Of a stretch of 64,000 nucleotides of DNA, positions 11,010 through 20,542 are shown one piece after another (the stretch's first letter is position 1; the number at the start of each line of letters is the position of its first letter). Source of the DNA: Odobenus rosmarus divergens (lineage: Eukaryota; Chordata; Mammalia; Carnivora; Odobenidae); the NCBI RefSeq assembly GCF_000321225.1, contig NW_004450458.1, positions 2,689,528 to 2,753,527 of the forward strand, given 5' to 3'. The position numbers were made by a program, and so were the translations under genes. The notes under the pieces were generated by a model. The model did not search any database. It had not been told where the DNA came from and saw only the letters and a list, made by a program, of their open reading frames with translations.

Positions 11010-11120
11010 ACATAACTATGTCTCTGGACAAGCTGCTTAACATTTCTGAGCTTCGGTTTCCTTAACTGTAAAATGGGAATAATATACCAACCTGGCAGAC
11101 TGGCAACATTAAATGACGAT
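11010..11120 (+). mobile_element. MIR 3' half
   Basis: ACAAGCTGCTTAACATTTCT, GAGCTTCGGTTTCCTTAACT and GTAAAATGGGAATAATATAC are the classic MIR 3' segment. It runs straight into a GT microsatellite. Confidence 0.85.
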
Positions 11121-11127
11121 ATACATA

Positions 11128-11129
<2 letters not shown>

Positions 11130-11165
<36 letters not shown>
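11130..11165. repeat. (GT)n microsatellite, about 18 units
   Basis: An uninterrupted GT dinucleotide run grown at the end of a MIR. Runs of this purity are usually length-polymorphic. Confidence 0.95.
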
Positions 11166-11168
<3 letters not shown>

Positions 11169-11879
11169 TGCCCACGTTAAGACCTGCACTAAATATTGCT
11201 GACTTCCTTTCAAGTCTACCTACCCCTTTCTTCCTAGACACTTAGATGAAAGATGTCTCTGGGCAGAGGCAAGTTATGCTCTCTTCCCTAGGGTTAGAGA
11301 TGGTTAAAAAGAAGAGGAAGAAGGAAGTGCATATCAACATGGATAAAAAATTATCCACGTTACTGCCCACATTTTCAAGATCACTTACCTTTCGAAAGGC
11401 TGAGTTGCTGCTTTTCAGACAAACGTGCACATCTTCACGGACCTTTCAACAGTCAGACGGTGTCTAGGGGTGCAACACAGATGTGTTTCTACGGCATTTC
11501 CCAGATGGAGAAGCTCTTATCTCTTGGGGCTCCAATCTAACTCCCTCTTCACCAGTACTTGGTGAAATGAGCAGAGACTGGATGGGTCTCCAGAACATGG
11601 CATGCTTGTTCCCATCCCATTTATTTTATTCTGCTTTTCCTGAAGCCTAATCTTTTACATCCAGAGGCTGGGAAACACCAGTGAATGGGCTGCCTTTAAA
11701 GAAGAGAAGGAGAGGCATATGTAATACCTGGCCTGGAGCTGTGTGTTTAGGGTGGAGAGCGAGAAGCCTTGGTTCTGATCCTGCACAGACTTCTGGAGGG
11801 GCCTGAAGAGCAGCCTGTCATCACTCATCTCCTGATTTTACCTGGGGATGTGTGGTGTTGCTTCACATCCTCACCAGGC

Positions 11880-12120
11880 TACCACGCAGATGAAGAATTA
11901 ATTATATAAAGTGATTTATATTTGCACAGTTGCTGCTCCAGTCATGCCACGGTTTAATGAATTTCTCCTTCAGATATGTTCAATGAATTATGGTCCCTCT
12001 CCAGACGTGCACTGCCTGCTCGCTCACCATAGTGCATTTCCGTGGGCTCACGGGCCAGTGGGGTCTCATGCTTGAGACATCTCTTTCACTTACAGCTCAT
12101 ATCTATGTAAACCTGGTGAC
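11880..12120. promoter_or_regulatory. Candidate conserved non-coding element D
   Basis: Unique sequence with GAATTAATTATATAAAGTG (TTAATTA at 11898-11904), TTTGCACAGTTGCTGC, GTTTAATGAATTTC, CCAGACGTGCACTGCC and a CpG-bearing GGGCTCACGGGCC. No coding frame is evident. It is scored only on sequence character. Confidence 0.3.
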
Positions 12121-12399
12121 CAAACTCTGATGAATCTACCTCAGGAAAAGAAATCATGCGCTCTGTTTCCAATCCAACTGCCACGGCCCAAATGCCAGAT
12201 CTCATCATCTATCTTGGGTAGGATCATCTCCAATCTCTCATCCTTCTGATCTACCCTCCATGTTGCTTTCAGCTCTCTTACTCTAAAATACAAGTCAAGC
12301 CTCTCCTCGGCTCTAACCACCAACTCCCCTTAACGAATTATGCTCAAAATATCTTAGCACAGCAGGCGACGGTTTTGCAATCCCGAATGATGTTTCCAG

Positions 12400-12700
12400 C
12401 CTCACATCCTGGTCCTCACTCCCCTGCTACAATCCAGTCCACTGGACCATTCATCGGCCCCTGAACCCCAGCTGCACCTTTGCATATCAGTGCCATTAGG
12501 ACTTCTGCTCCTTTGCCAGAAATACCTTTGGCACTTTTCATCTCTGCTGAAATCCCGTGAAGGTCTTGAGACCCAACTCAAAGCTCACCTCCTCAGGAAG
12601 TTTCCTTCTGTGGACTCACTCATCACAGAGTACCATTTTCTGTTAAATGTATGCTTACTGTGAATTCCTGCAAGAGTGGTAGGTCCCGAAGCATGTTTTG
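12400..12700 (+). mobile_element. L2 3' region fragment
   Basis: Successive matches to the L2 3' region: TCCTGGTCCTCACTCCCCTG, TTCTGCTCCTTTGCCAGAAA, AACTCAAAGCTCACCTCCTC and AGGAAGTTTCCTTCTGTGGA. It is diverged and non-coding. Confidence 0.75.
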
Positions 12701-12709
12701 GTTTTCTTA

Positions 12710-13270
12710 GAAATCTAGATAGAATGGATCTTTAGGAAACTTCTGTTTTTAATTATAATAGACCTTGATATTTTCTCTCATGCAAGCCATTTCAAGACAT
12801 TTACCACTTCTTTACCTGTTCATCCAGATTTTAATTTTGCCTTTTTATTTTCAAAGAAAAAAATCGCTAGCTGGAATCTTGGGAGTTTATTGTCAATTGT
12901 GGACTTGAAGTAAATAGTAATTGGCCAGAACGTTCTTTCATATTGTTAAAAGCTTTCCGTATTCCTGATGGTTTAAAATATTTGTAAATCATTGTAGGAG
13001 GAGTTAACTTTGGAGCACATGTTTGATCCAGCTCTCTGCAACAACAGATAAATATTTCTTGCCTCAGAAAAAGTCAGTGAGGAAAGAAATCTATTGACTA
13101 CTTTCCTCTATCAGCTTCTGAAACTACTAGCATTTGCAGATATGGAAATTGGAAATTATAGAAAGCATCTATATAGCTCAGTGGTTGTAGAAAATGCTAA
13201 TAAAGATATCTGGAGACCAGAAGTTTTATCAGCCACAAACAAATTTTAGAGTGCTATAGTCTAATCTTTA
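12710..13270. other. Unassigned AT-rich non-coding DNA
   Basis: I see no open frame with splice signals, no recognised repeat and no notable structure in this stretch. Confidence 0.5.
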
Positions 13271-13284
13271 TCACTAATATTTTA

Positions 13285-13495
13285 TTTTATTTTTAGAAAG
13301 ATTTTATTTATTTGACAGAGAAAGTGAGCGAGAGAGAGAGAGAGTGTGTGTGTGTGGTGGGGGGAGCAGAGGGAGAGGGAGAAGCAGACTTCCCACAGAA
13401 CAGGGAGCCCGATGTGGGGCTTAATCTTGGGACTCTGGGATCATGACCTGAGCCCAAAGGCAGACGCTTAACTGACTGAGTCACCCAGGAGCCCG
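13285..13495 (-). mobile_element. CAN-SINE with 11-bp target duplication
   Basis: An antisense SINE with tail AGAAAGATTTTATTTATTTG, a GA/GT tract and head end GACTGAGTCACCCAGGAGCC. CTAATATTTTA occurs at 13274-13284 and 13496-13506. The antisense open frame over it (13308-13535) is the familiar SINE reading frame, not a gene. Confidence 0.93.
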
Positions 13496-13555
13496 CTAAT
13501 ATTTTAAACAAGCAATAAAACAGTGTCTTTTCCACTCACTCATAATTCAGTTAAT

Positions 13556-13652
13556 TTTTTTTTTTTTTTTTTTTTTTTAGTAGGAAGGGCAAAATGAAGG
13601 GGGGGAAATTGGAGGGGGAGATGAACCATGAGAGACTATGGACTCTGAGAAA
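13556..13652 (-). mobile_element. 5'-inverted L1 3' UTR micro-insertion (twin-priming type)
   Basis: The 97-bp insert lies between identical copies of CATAATTCAGTTAAT (13541-13555 and 13653-13667). It starts with 23 T, the complement of a poly-A tail, so the insertion is antisense. The 74 bp that follow, however, match the carnivore L1 3' UTR in sense orientation (AGTAGGAAGGGCAAAATGAA … GAGACTATGGACTCTGAGAA; compare 46880-46960). Poly-T followed by an inverted internal segment is the signature of twin-primed L1 integration. Confidence 0.85.
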
Positions 13653-13669
13653 CATAATTCAGTTAATAT

Positions 13670-14280
13670 TAATGAGGACCCCACAGGTACACTGTATCAG
13701 AAAATGGAATTGTTACCTGGGAAAATCTACCAGAAATAAAGTCCAGTAAGTATAAAAGTCGGGGAGTTATGAAAGAAAAATAGTAAATGTATAAAGTATG
13801 CAAAAATCCTGCCCTATGCACTTCAGCAAAACGTATCTTTAATTTATCTCAACCACTGTCTTGATGATGCCAGAGACTTAGCACTTAGCACGGTGAAAAC
13901 AAGGAAAAACGAGCAAGGATTTCTTTTGGATGAGAAAGCACAGACACCCATTCATAACACCATTCGTAAGCATTCTTTTTTTAATCAACATTGTCGTCAC
14001 ATCTTGCTTGATCTTCCTACCTTGGGTTAATATGGGAGCCAATTACAGCTTCATCTGTGTAGAATTAACTTTATGGAGCACACACCGGGGATTTGTCTAT
14101 CTTCACTATTTAGATATATGTCATAAAAATACGCATGGAATGGAGTTCAGGCATTGCAGATGGCAGAGACTTTCAGATTTATTGTAAAATCATTTAAAAT
14201 TGGTTATGCTCTTGCCAGAAGTTAATTAATTTTTTTTCTCTTCTTTTCTGGGGCTGGGGGGCTTGTGATGGGGGGGTTCT
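13670..14280. other. Unassigned non-coding DNA
   Basis: The chance open frame at 13930-14187 (85 codons) has no supporting splice sites or recognised motif. No repeats were recognised. Confidence 0.5.
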
Positions 14281-14292
14281 GTGTCTCACTAG

Positions 14293-14499
14293 GTGGCAGT
14301 GTATGATTATATCTGGAAAAATCATGGAGTCAAGTCCAGAATCTCCAGCTGTGACCTCCAACAGCAAAATGAAATTTCTGTGTCTGCACTTGGTCCAGGG
14401 GATATTACTTCTCATATATCTATATATACCGTTTATCCCAGTGGGTTCCAAGAGCTATACCGCCATTTTCTCCGACTCCCCAATGGCGCCATTGTGGAG
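14293..14499 (+). CDS. Weak candidate internal exon or CpG-bearing regulatory element
   Basis: Preceded by CTCACTAG and followed by GTACGTG, this 207-bp segment is open for 69 codons in phase 0 at both ends (starts VAVYDYIWKN, ends RLPNGAIVE). A second frame is open through most of it as well, which weakens the coding case, and the pyrimidine tract lies some distance from the acceptor. I recognise no domain. The right end is CpG-rich for this AT-rich area and includes CCGCCATTTTCTCCGAC and the perfect 14-bp palindrome CAATGGCGCCATTG (14481-14494), cores resembling YY1 sites. Non-coding constraint is at least as likely as an exon. Confidence 0.25.
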
Positions 14500-16035
14500 G
14501 TACGTGCATATGAAAATATTTTAGTGCAAGCGCTGCGTATGTTGTAGTGCATGAATGTATATATTTGTGTGTGTGTTTATACTTGATTTCAAAGGTTTCG
14601 AAATTACTTTGCAAGCATATTGTGTAATTAATGTTTCTAATATCATAATAGACTTGAAGATATATTTTAGTGTTTTCCTAAAGAAATAAAGGTACTGTGT
14701 AAGAAATAAATTGTTTCTGCAGATAGCTTTGTGGGAGAGAGACAGGAAAGAAATTGAGTGAAATAATTCAAGATTCAACCTGTGAGAACTTTGACTCAGT
14801 TAGTATTTGTAAATATCAGCAGATTGATGAAGAAGGGTTCTCTGAGTCCATGGACACACTTCAGTGCCTCAGGGAAGTGTACAGTCCCTTGCTTAAATGA
14901 TCTCACACAAAATGAGTGAGATGGTGACATTTCATACTTTTTCCATGAGAAAAATCTTAAAAAATAAAGTCCCCATTCCTAAATCTTTAAAAATGCTAAA
15001 GGAGCACTTAGCAAAGATCTTGAGGCCACGCTTTCCCTTAAAAAGTCAGAGTCCTCAGGTGAGTTAAGTTTAGTTTAAAAAAGGAATCTCTCACATTGCA
15101 CTATATTCTTAAAACCCAAATTTCATGGCATGGTGAAACCTGAGGCTCGGTCCTATTTACACCAGTGTTGTTGAATTCTGAAGTCTGAAAGAATGTTATT
15201 TCCCAGTAGATGGTGGAAATAAAGTGTAGAGGAGGAGGAAAATTTAGATCCATTTAGTGTTTGCTTCCCTGGTCATGTTGGCATGAAGTCACTTAACAGT
15301 GACACAGTATTAATTGGTAAGAATCTGCAGAATACTTCACCCTTTCCCTATGGACTTTTGCCATTGTTGTTTTTCTTATAAAGTTGATGAAAGTCTGTCC
15401 TCCTAAAATTCCTTTGAATAGAACCTTGAGGAAATTTCAAGTGGCTTAGAGATCAGTTTTGCAGCTAGGGAGCTTCTCCTTTCTACGATCCCAATCCCAT
15501 GACAGCTTTTGGGTACTTGAGCAACTCACAGAGACACTCTGCTGGGAAAAGCACAGATGTGTCAGACAAGATTCTCCATCACTTCACCTCCTCGCTCCCT
15601 TACTGAGGGGTGAAATGACAGAACTGTGTATACTGCAGCAAAGCAACAGGTGGGGAGGTCCTGAGTGTATCTGATGAAATTCTTTGAGGGTTTGGGTCAA
15701 GGGCTGCTATTGGTACTTGGGCATATGATCCTTTTTAGACTTCCGAAACTTTTGTTTTAGAAATTTCCTTAAGGAGCAAAACTGTCATGGCTTAATTGTT
15801 TTTTGATTTTTGTTGTGGTTGGTTTTTGTTTTTGTTTTGAATTTGCACATTTATGTGCTTAGATATGTGTACCCACCGTGCACTGAAAGACCTGAAGAAG
15901 CCAGAACACCAGGGGTGTCTGTGCTTCTGCTACAAAACATCTTGCAGGCACTTGCTGACCTTGAGACCTGAGCGGGAAGCCCCGGCGTGAGGTGGCCTGT
16001 TCCCAGGAGCAGAACGATCCTCAGGGCCCTCTGAT
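14500..16035. other. Unassigned non-coding DNA
   Basis: It holds no recognised repeat. CpGs continue just after the preceding element (GCAAGCGCTGCGTATG) and TGTAATTAATG lies at about 14620. A moderately GC-rich patch with several CpGs lies at 15880-16030. The open frames at 15459-15674 and 15851-16039 lack splice support. Confidence 0.45.
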
Positions 16036-16039
16036 TCAC

Positions 16040-16185
16040 TCACTTCTGCATTTGCTCCAGAGCCTTGCCTCACTCACTTCCCATGCTCTCTGCCTACGTT
16101 CTTATTTGCAAAACTGGGTTATGGAGACTTATACCGCCTGCCTTGTAGAGATTTGGGGCAGATTAATGGGATCAAAACTGCAAAG
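16040..16185 (+). mobile_element. MIR-like fragment
   Basis: TTCTTATTTGCAAAACTGGG, then ATACCGCCTGCCTTGTAGAG, correspond to the MIR 'cctcatctgtaaaatgggg … acctgcctcatagggt' segment. The left part is diverged. Confidence 0.5.
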
Positions 16186-16553
16186 TACTTTTAGCTCTTT
16201 TTGTTAAAAAGAAAGGTGCAATAAAGATGACAAAGCATTATGGATCATGCAACATTAAATTCATTCAACTTGTATACATCTTTTGTCCAAGTACTAGTAG
16301 TAACATTAGGCTAAAAAATAAAATCACTTCTGGGAGGATTGAATGGTGAGGGAATCAGGCTCACGGGCCCCTCTGACTCTCTCTGTGTTTTCACCACCAC
16401 TGCCTTATGTGATGGTAATGATACAGTGATGGAAGTGCCCCTCAGCTCTTCTGAACCTGTGCCCGATAGAGATTCTAGCAAATTCTAAACCACCTGTCCC
16501 CCTTTTGCAGATCCCAACAAATGCTTACACGATGTCTTGCTTACTCGTGAGAC

Positions 16554-16587
16554 TGCAGTCTAGACACCCAGTAGTGTCTAGACTGTA
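16554..16587. repeat. Near-perfect inverted repeat (14-bp arms, 6-nt loop)
   Basis: TGCAGTCTAGACAC (16554-16567) and GTGTCTAGACTGTA (16574-16587) pair over 14 positions: 12 are perfect, one is G·T and one outer pair is A-T. The loop is CCAGTA. It is not part of any repeat I recognise. It is too short to be a canonical microRNA precursor on its own. Confidence 0.9.
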
Positions 16588-16599
16588 CTACTATGACTG

Positions 16600-17890
16600 A
16601 TTTCTTCATGCTTTACATTACCTGCCTTTTGCTCTGTGAAATCTATTGAAATTTCAAAAGGACCTATCCTCTTGCGCCTTCTCTAACACTGATCAAGTGT
16701 ATGAGATTCTATTTAACCTTTCTAAACATGTTGCCAGTATGAAGTTGTGTCTCCTAGAGGACAGGAACTGTAATCTAGTACAAGTTCTAGAGCAAGTTGA
16801 ATATTAGACAGATTTTCGTTTAGCCACATGTCTGGCTACTCAACAATCATCCTAGTCTCCTCTCTAGTTCTCTTGACCCTTACCAGGTACTTCCAGGTGT
16901 ATTATTGGCCTTTTGAGCTCCAAAACCTGAAACTGGAGGGGGTTCGAGACTGATCTTGTCTTTTGTAACCTCAGTGAGAAATGAAATCAGTGTATTTCTT
17001 CCCCAAAGATGTATGAATTAAAAAGAAGTTTCAAATATCCACACCTCGGTAGATTATACTTTCTGGATTAAAGAAAAATCTATTTGACTTTTAAAATTAT
17101 GATTTATAAGTAGTTGCCTCCTTGGATTAAAGTTAACTTCTACCCTAGAGCTCCCTATCTCTGTACTAAGTGCATTATTGATGCTCTAGGAAATCTGTTA
17201 AATTGCATTGACTTTCTGGATGCCAAATTATTCTACATGGTTGGTAATCTGGCACCATGATATCCTTTCAATTAAGGATGGAGATTTCTCACAATTAATA
17301 TTGTGCCACTCTTAAGTGATTTCATGCCACCATAACCAGGGAACCAGACATGAAATGTATAACATTATGTGAATTAAGGGAACTTAAACTTAGGAAATCA
17401 CTTAGACCCACTTAGAGATACCTGTGAGGTTCAAGCCACATTTTGAATGGATATTCTGACATGGGAAGAAACAGGTTGCTGTGTCCAAGTCTAATTTATT
17501 CACAAATTAGATGTGGCAAAAACCACAAAATAAAAATGGATGAAATTTTGCTTCATCCTTATAGCCTGAACACTATTCTCAAAGGTTTTACAACGGTGGT
17601 TTTTAAATAAGATATCCAGTTATCTAAATTCCTTTTGCATTTAACACAGCTCTAACCTGTGACAAAAGTGATCTTGAAGCCTCTCCTTATCCTGATATGA
17701 AATATAGGTCATATATTAACCTTTTTTTGGTCTCAATAAAACCCTAGCAATTTGGGTTTGAACAAATTATCTTCAAGGTTTAATTTTTATGGAAAGCCAT
17801 GTTTTGGGAACAGAGTGAGTTCTACTCTAAAGAGGTCAGATTTCGTGAGTCTGAAATAGAAGTCTTAGTACAACGATCTTTCCTATGGAT
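16600..17890. other. Unassigned AT-rich non-coding DNA
   Basis: No exon-like frame or recognised repeat was found. A (GTT)n tract follows at about 17907-17930. Confidence 0.45.
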
Positions 17891-17906
17891 TTGTGTTCAC
17901 CATTTT

Positions 17907-17930
17907 TGTTGTTGTTGTTGTTGTTGTTTC
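17907..17930. repeat. (GTT)n trinucleotide repeat
   Basis: Seven to eight GTT units in a row. The apparent poly-valine of the overlapping open frame comes from this tract. Confidence 0.9.
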
Positions 17931-17999
17931 ATCCAGGCCTGTCACACTTGATGACATGGCTTTTACCGTGCTCTGCATATTTTGCTTTAAAAAGATCCC

Positions 18000-18218
18000 C
18001 GGGGGGGGCGCCTGGGTGGCTCAGTTGGTTGAGCGACTGCCTTCGGCTCAGGTCATGATCCTGGAGTTCCGGGATCGAGTCCCGCATCGGGCTCCCTGCT
18101 CGGCGGGGAGTCTGCTTCTCCTTCTGACCCTCCCTCCTCTCATGTGCTGTCTCTCTCTCATTCTCTCTCTCAAATAAATAAATAAATAATCTTAAAAAAA
18201 TAAAAAAAATAAAAAAAT
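18000..18218 (+). mobile_element. Young CAN-SINE, left member of a tandem pair
   Basis: The head GGCGCCTGGGTGGCTCAGTT, body GCGACTGCCTTCGGCTCAGG, CCTGGAGTTCCGGGATCGAG, GCTCGGCGGGGAGTCTGCTT and a long A-rich tail mark the younger variant group. AAAAAGATCCC flanks it at 17989-17999 and 18219-18229. It inserted immediately upstream of a second, older SINE in the same orientation. Confidence 0.93.
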
Positions 18219-18229
18219 AAAAAGATCCC

Positions 18230-18418
18230 GGGGCACCTGGGTGGCTCAGTCGGTTTAAACTGCCTTCAGCTCGGGTCATGATCTCAGGGTCCTGGGATCC
18301 AGCCCTGCGTCGGAATCCCTGCTCAGCGGGGAGCCTGCTCCTCCCTCCTACTTGTGCTCTCTCTCTCTCTCTCTCTCAAATAAATAAATAAATAAAATCT
18401 TTACAAAAATGAAAATAA
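18230..18418 (+). mobile_element. CAN-SINE, right member of a tandem pair
   Basis: The head GGGGCACCTGGGTGGCTCAG, body CTCAGGGTCCTGGGATCCAG, CGGGGAGCCTGCTCCTCCCT and tail AAATAAATAAATAAATAAAA are present. It is of the GTCC variant and is more diverged than its left neighbour. A degenerate right-hand duplicate (AAAAAGTAAAGTCCC) may follow it. Confidence 0.92.
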
Positions 18419-18571
18419 AAAGTAAAGTCCCCTCCTTACTTGAGATCGTCACTAGTCTGTCTGGCTGTGAGCATCTCTCTATTTCTGTTTTTATCAGCCC
18501 CATCTGAGCTCAGTGATCCCATAGACTCTCCGAGAGCAATGCTTCATCTCTGCTCCACAGGTAGGATATCT

Positions 18572-18596
<25 letters not shown>
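18572..18596. repeat. (TG)n microsatellite
   Basis: A clean run of about 12 TG units. Confidence 0.95.
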
Positions 18597-18603
<7 letters not shown>

Positions 18604-18774
18604 ACAAAGTTACTTTTAAGTTTTTAGTGCTACAAAACCTAGAAACCCGGGCGAGACTAGAGCAGATTCATCAAGTTACAAATAAGCTTCCCAATCCCAG
18701 GGTATCTATCGCAATTAAGAAAGTCCTTGGAGCATTGGTTGGGGTGGAATGGGAAAAGGGTTTTTTTGTCATTA

Positions 18775-19010
18775 GAGGCAGTGTCGCCCGGTGGTCTGAG
18801 CAGAGAAGTGGGAGTCAGGAACTCAGCGATCTCACACAGGCTCTGTGAGACCCAGCTGAGCGGCTCCAGGCAAGTCTCTGGGCCTCAAGAGGACAGGCTC
18901 ACCTACTTTGAATCTCCCGTCTGAAGAGCTCCTTACCCAGGGCCAGAAGATACACAGCAGGAAGCCTCATTCCTTGTCTGCAAAATGAGAATATTAAAAC
19001 TTGCCTAAAT
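18775..19010 (+). mobile_element. MIR element
   Basis: AGAGGCAGTGTCGCCCGGTG, CAGAGAAGTGGGAGTCAGGA and GGCAAGTCTCTGGGCCTCAA, then TTGTCTGCAAAATGAGAATA, follow MIR order. About 45 extra bases split the 3' part. The overlapping open frames at 18573-18924 are repeat-derived. Confidence 0.75.
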
Positions 19011-20447
19011 AACACATTAACCAATTAGTGATTGTTAAGTGCTCTGCTGATAGAAAGCAGCAGGAGAAGAAAGGCAAAAAAGAAAAATGCAAACACAATT
19101 TTGTTATTAGATGGGTTTTACTCGGCTCTGGGCTTTTCTTCTGCTCACAGAATTGAGTGACCACAGAGTGCAAAGAGGAGGTGTTGAGAGAGCAGACCTC
19201 ACCTTTTTTGATCTCAATGAGAAAACAGCAGATGAAGCCGACTGTCCCCCACCCCCGCCCAATCTACATGATGCTTAGAATAAACCAGGTTGGGGGGAAA
19301 CCACATTTGGTCCATGATTCAGTGAGTTGCAGGGGAACATCATACAAATAACCTAGACTTTTCAGTTATAACTAATATAATACCTTTCAGGAAAGACTCT
19401 TCCGTGAATTTCGAAATCCCCCATTCATCTACTACAATGACCAACTGGCAGTGTGTGTGTGAAAGAGAAATGTATGTATTGATATGGAAGAGAAATCAAT
19501 AGGAAAATAAAGGAAATTGGGGCTCTCTGGAATATATACATTAAATGTATAAATTGTTGATGTTAGCTTTCATTTTCGGGGGGTTTTCTTCCATCAAAGT
19601 TTTTCTTTTGTCGAAAAACATGGCATACGGGAAAAAAAAAAATTCGTGTGTTTTTTTTTTATTGTGTAGATTTTCCTAAAGATGATACTAAAATTAATTT
19701 ACTCATGCGAATGGGAGAAAGTCATATTTTCATTCCCTAAATTTGGACCACTTTACACTTCTTGCACACCTGCATAGAAAGGTGCAGTGAGTCTTTTGGA
19801 CACATTTACTTATGTGACAATATTGAAAATATACATTAAAATGAAATAGTAGTAGCAACAGTTATGGCTTTGCATAAAATATTGTTAAAAAATGTCAAGT
19901 ATACTGATGTCTTTTATTTCTGGTTTTCAAATTCAAACTTAACAGTTGCCACTTCTTTTAATTTTTTAAAAAATAGGGTCCTGATACTATTTTGCCTTTT
20001 TCTTTCACTAAGAATGATTGGCTATTTTAGTACACTATAGAGGGTCATCATTTTGTTTATCTAAAATTTAGAACCTATTATAAGAAACATATGCTTATAT
20101 GCTTACCATGTTATAGCAATGGTAATATACTAAAAGCATCAGAATACAAGAGCAAAGAGGAATTCAATGATCAGACTAGTGTTGGAATATAATGTCACTT
20201 ATAAGACATTTTCCTGTCCTACTACCACAAAAGTCTTACATAGGCACATTTACTAATCTTTTAAATATACATATATGAATTATGTTATTTGAAAAATTAT
20301 GTGACAAAATTATTATTCCCATATGTATGTGTCAAAATAAGTGATTTTATTTGTCCATAATAATTAGGTCAGTATAACTTGCTAGGATATGTTTTGCTTT
20401 TCACAAAACTAAGCTAGACAATTCTTACCTCAAGCTTAATTTATCAT

Positions 20448-20542
20448 ATAAAAATATATGTGTATATATGTATGTATATTATATCATATATAATGTGTGC
20501 GTGTATATATATCATATATAAATATATGTGTATGTATATATT
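20448..20542. repeat. Interrupted (TA)/(TG) low-complexity tract
   Basis: Alternating TATATA, TGTATG and ATCATATA blocks. The minus-strand open frame over it is low-complexity and not a gene. Confidence 0.8.

Noticed and set aside
14194..14451. Minus-strand 85-codon open frame over element 14293
   Set aside because: No minus-strand splice sites fit, and it runs into low-complexity G/C tracts.
17893..18279. Open frames on both strands with a WVAQLVERLPSAQVM-like peptide
   Set aside because: This peptide type recurs at 13308, 36810 and 63425 and is the translation of the SINE consensus, not a gene.
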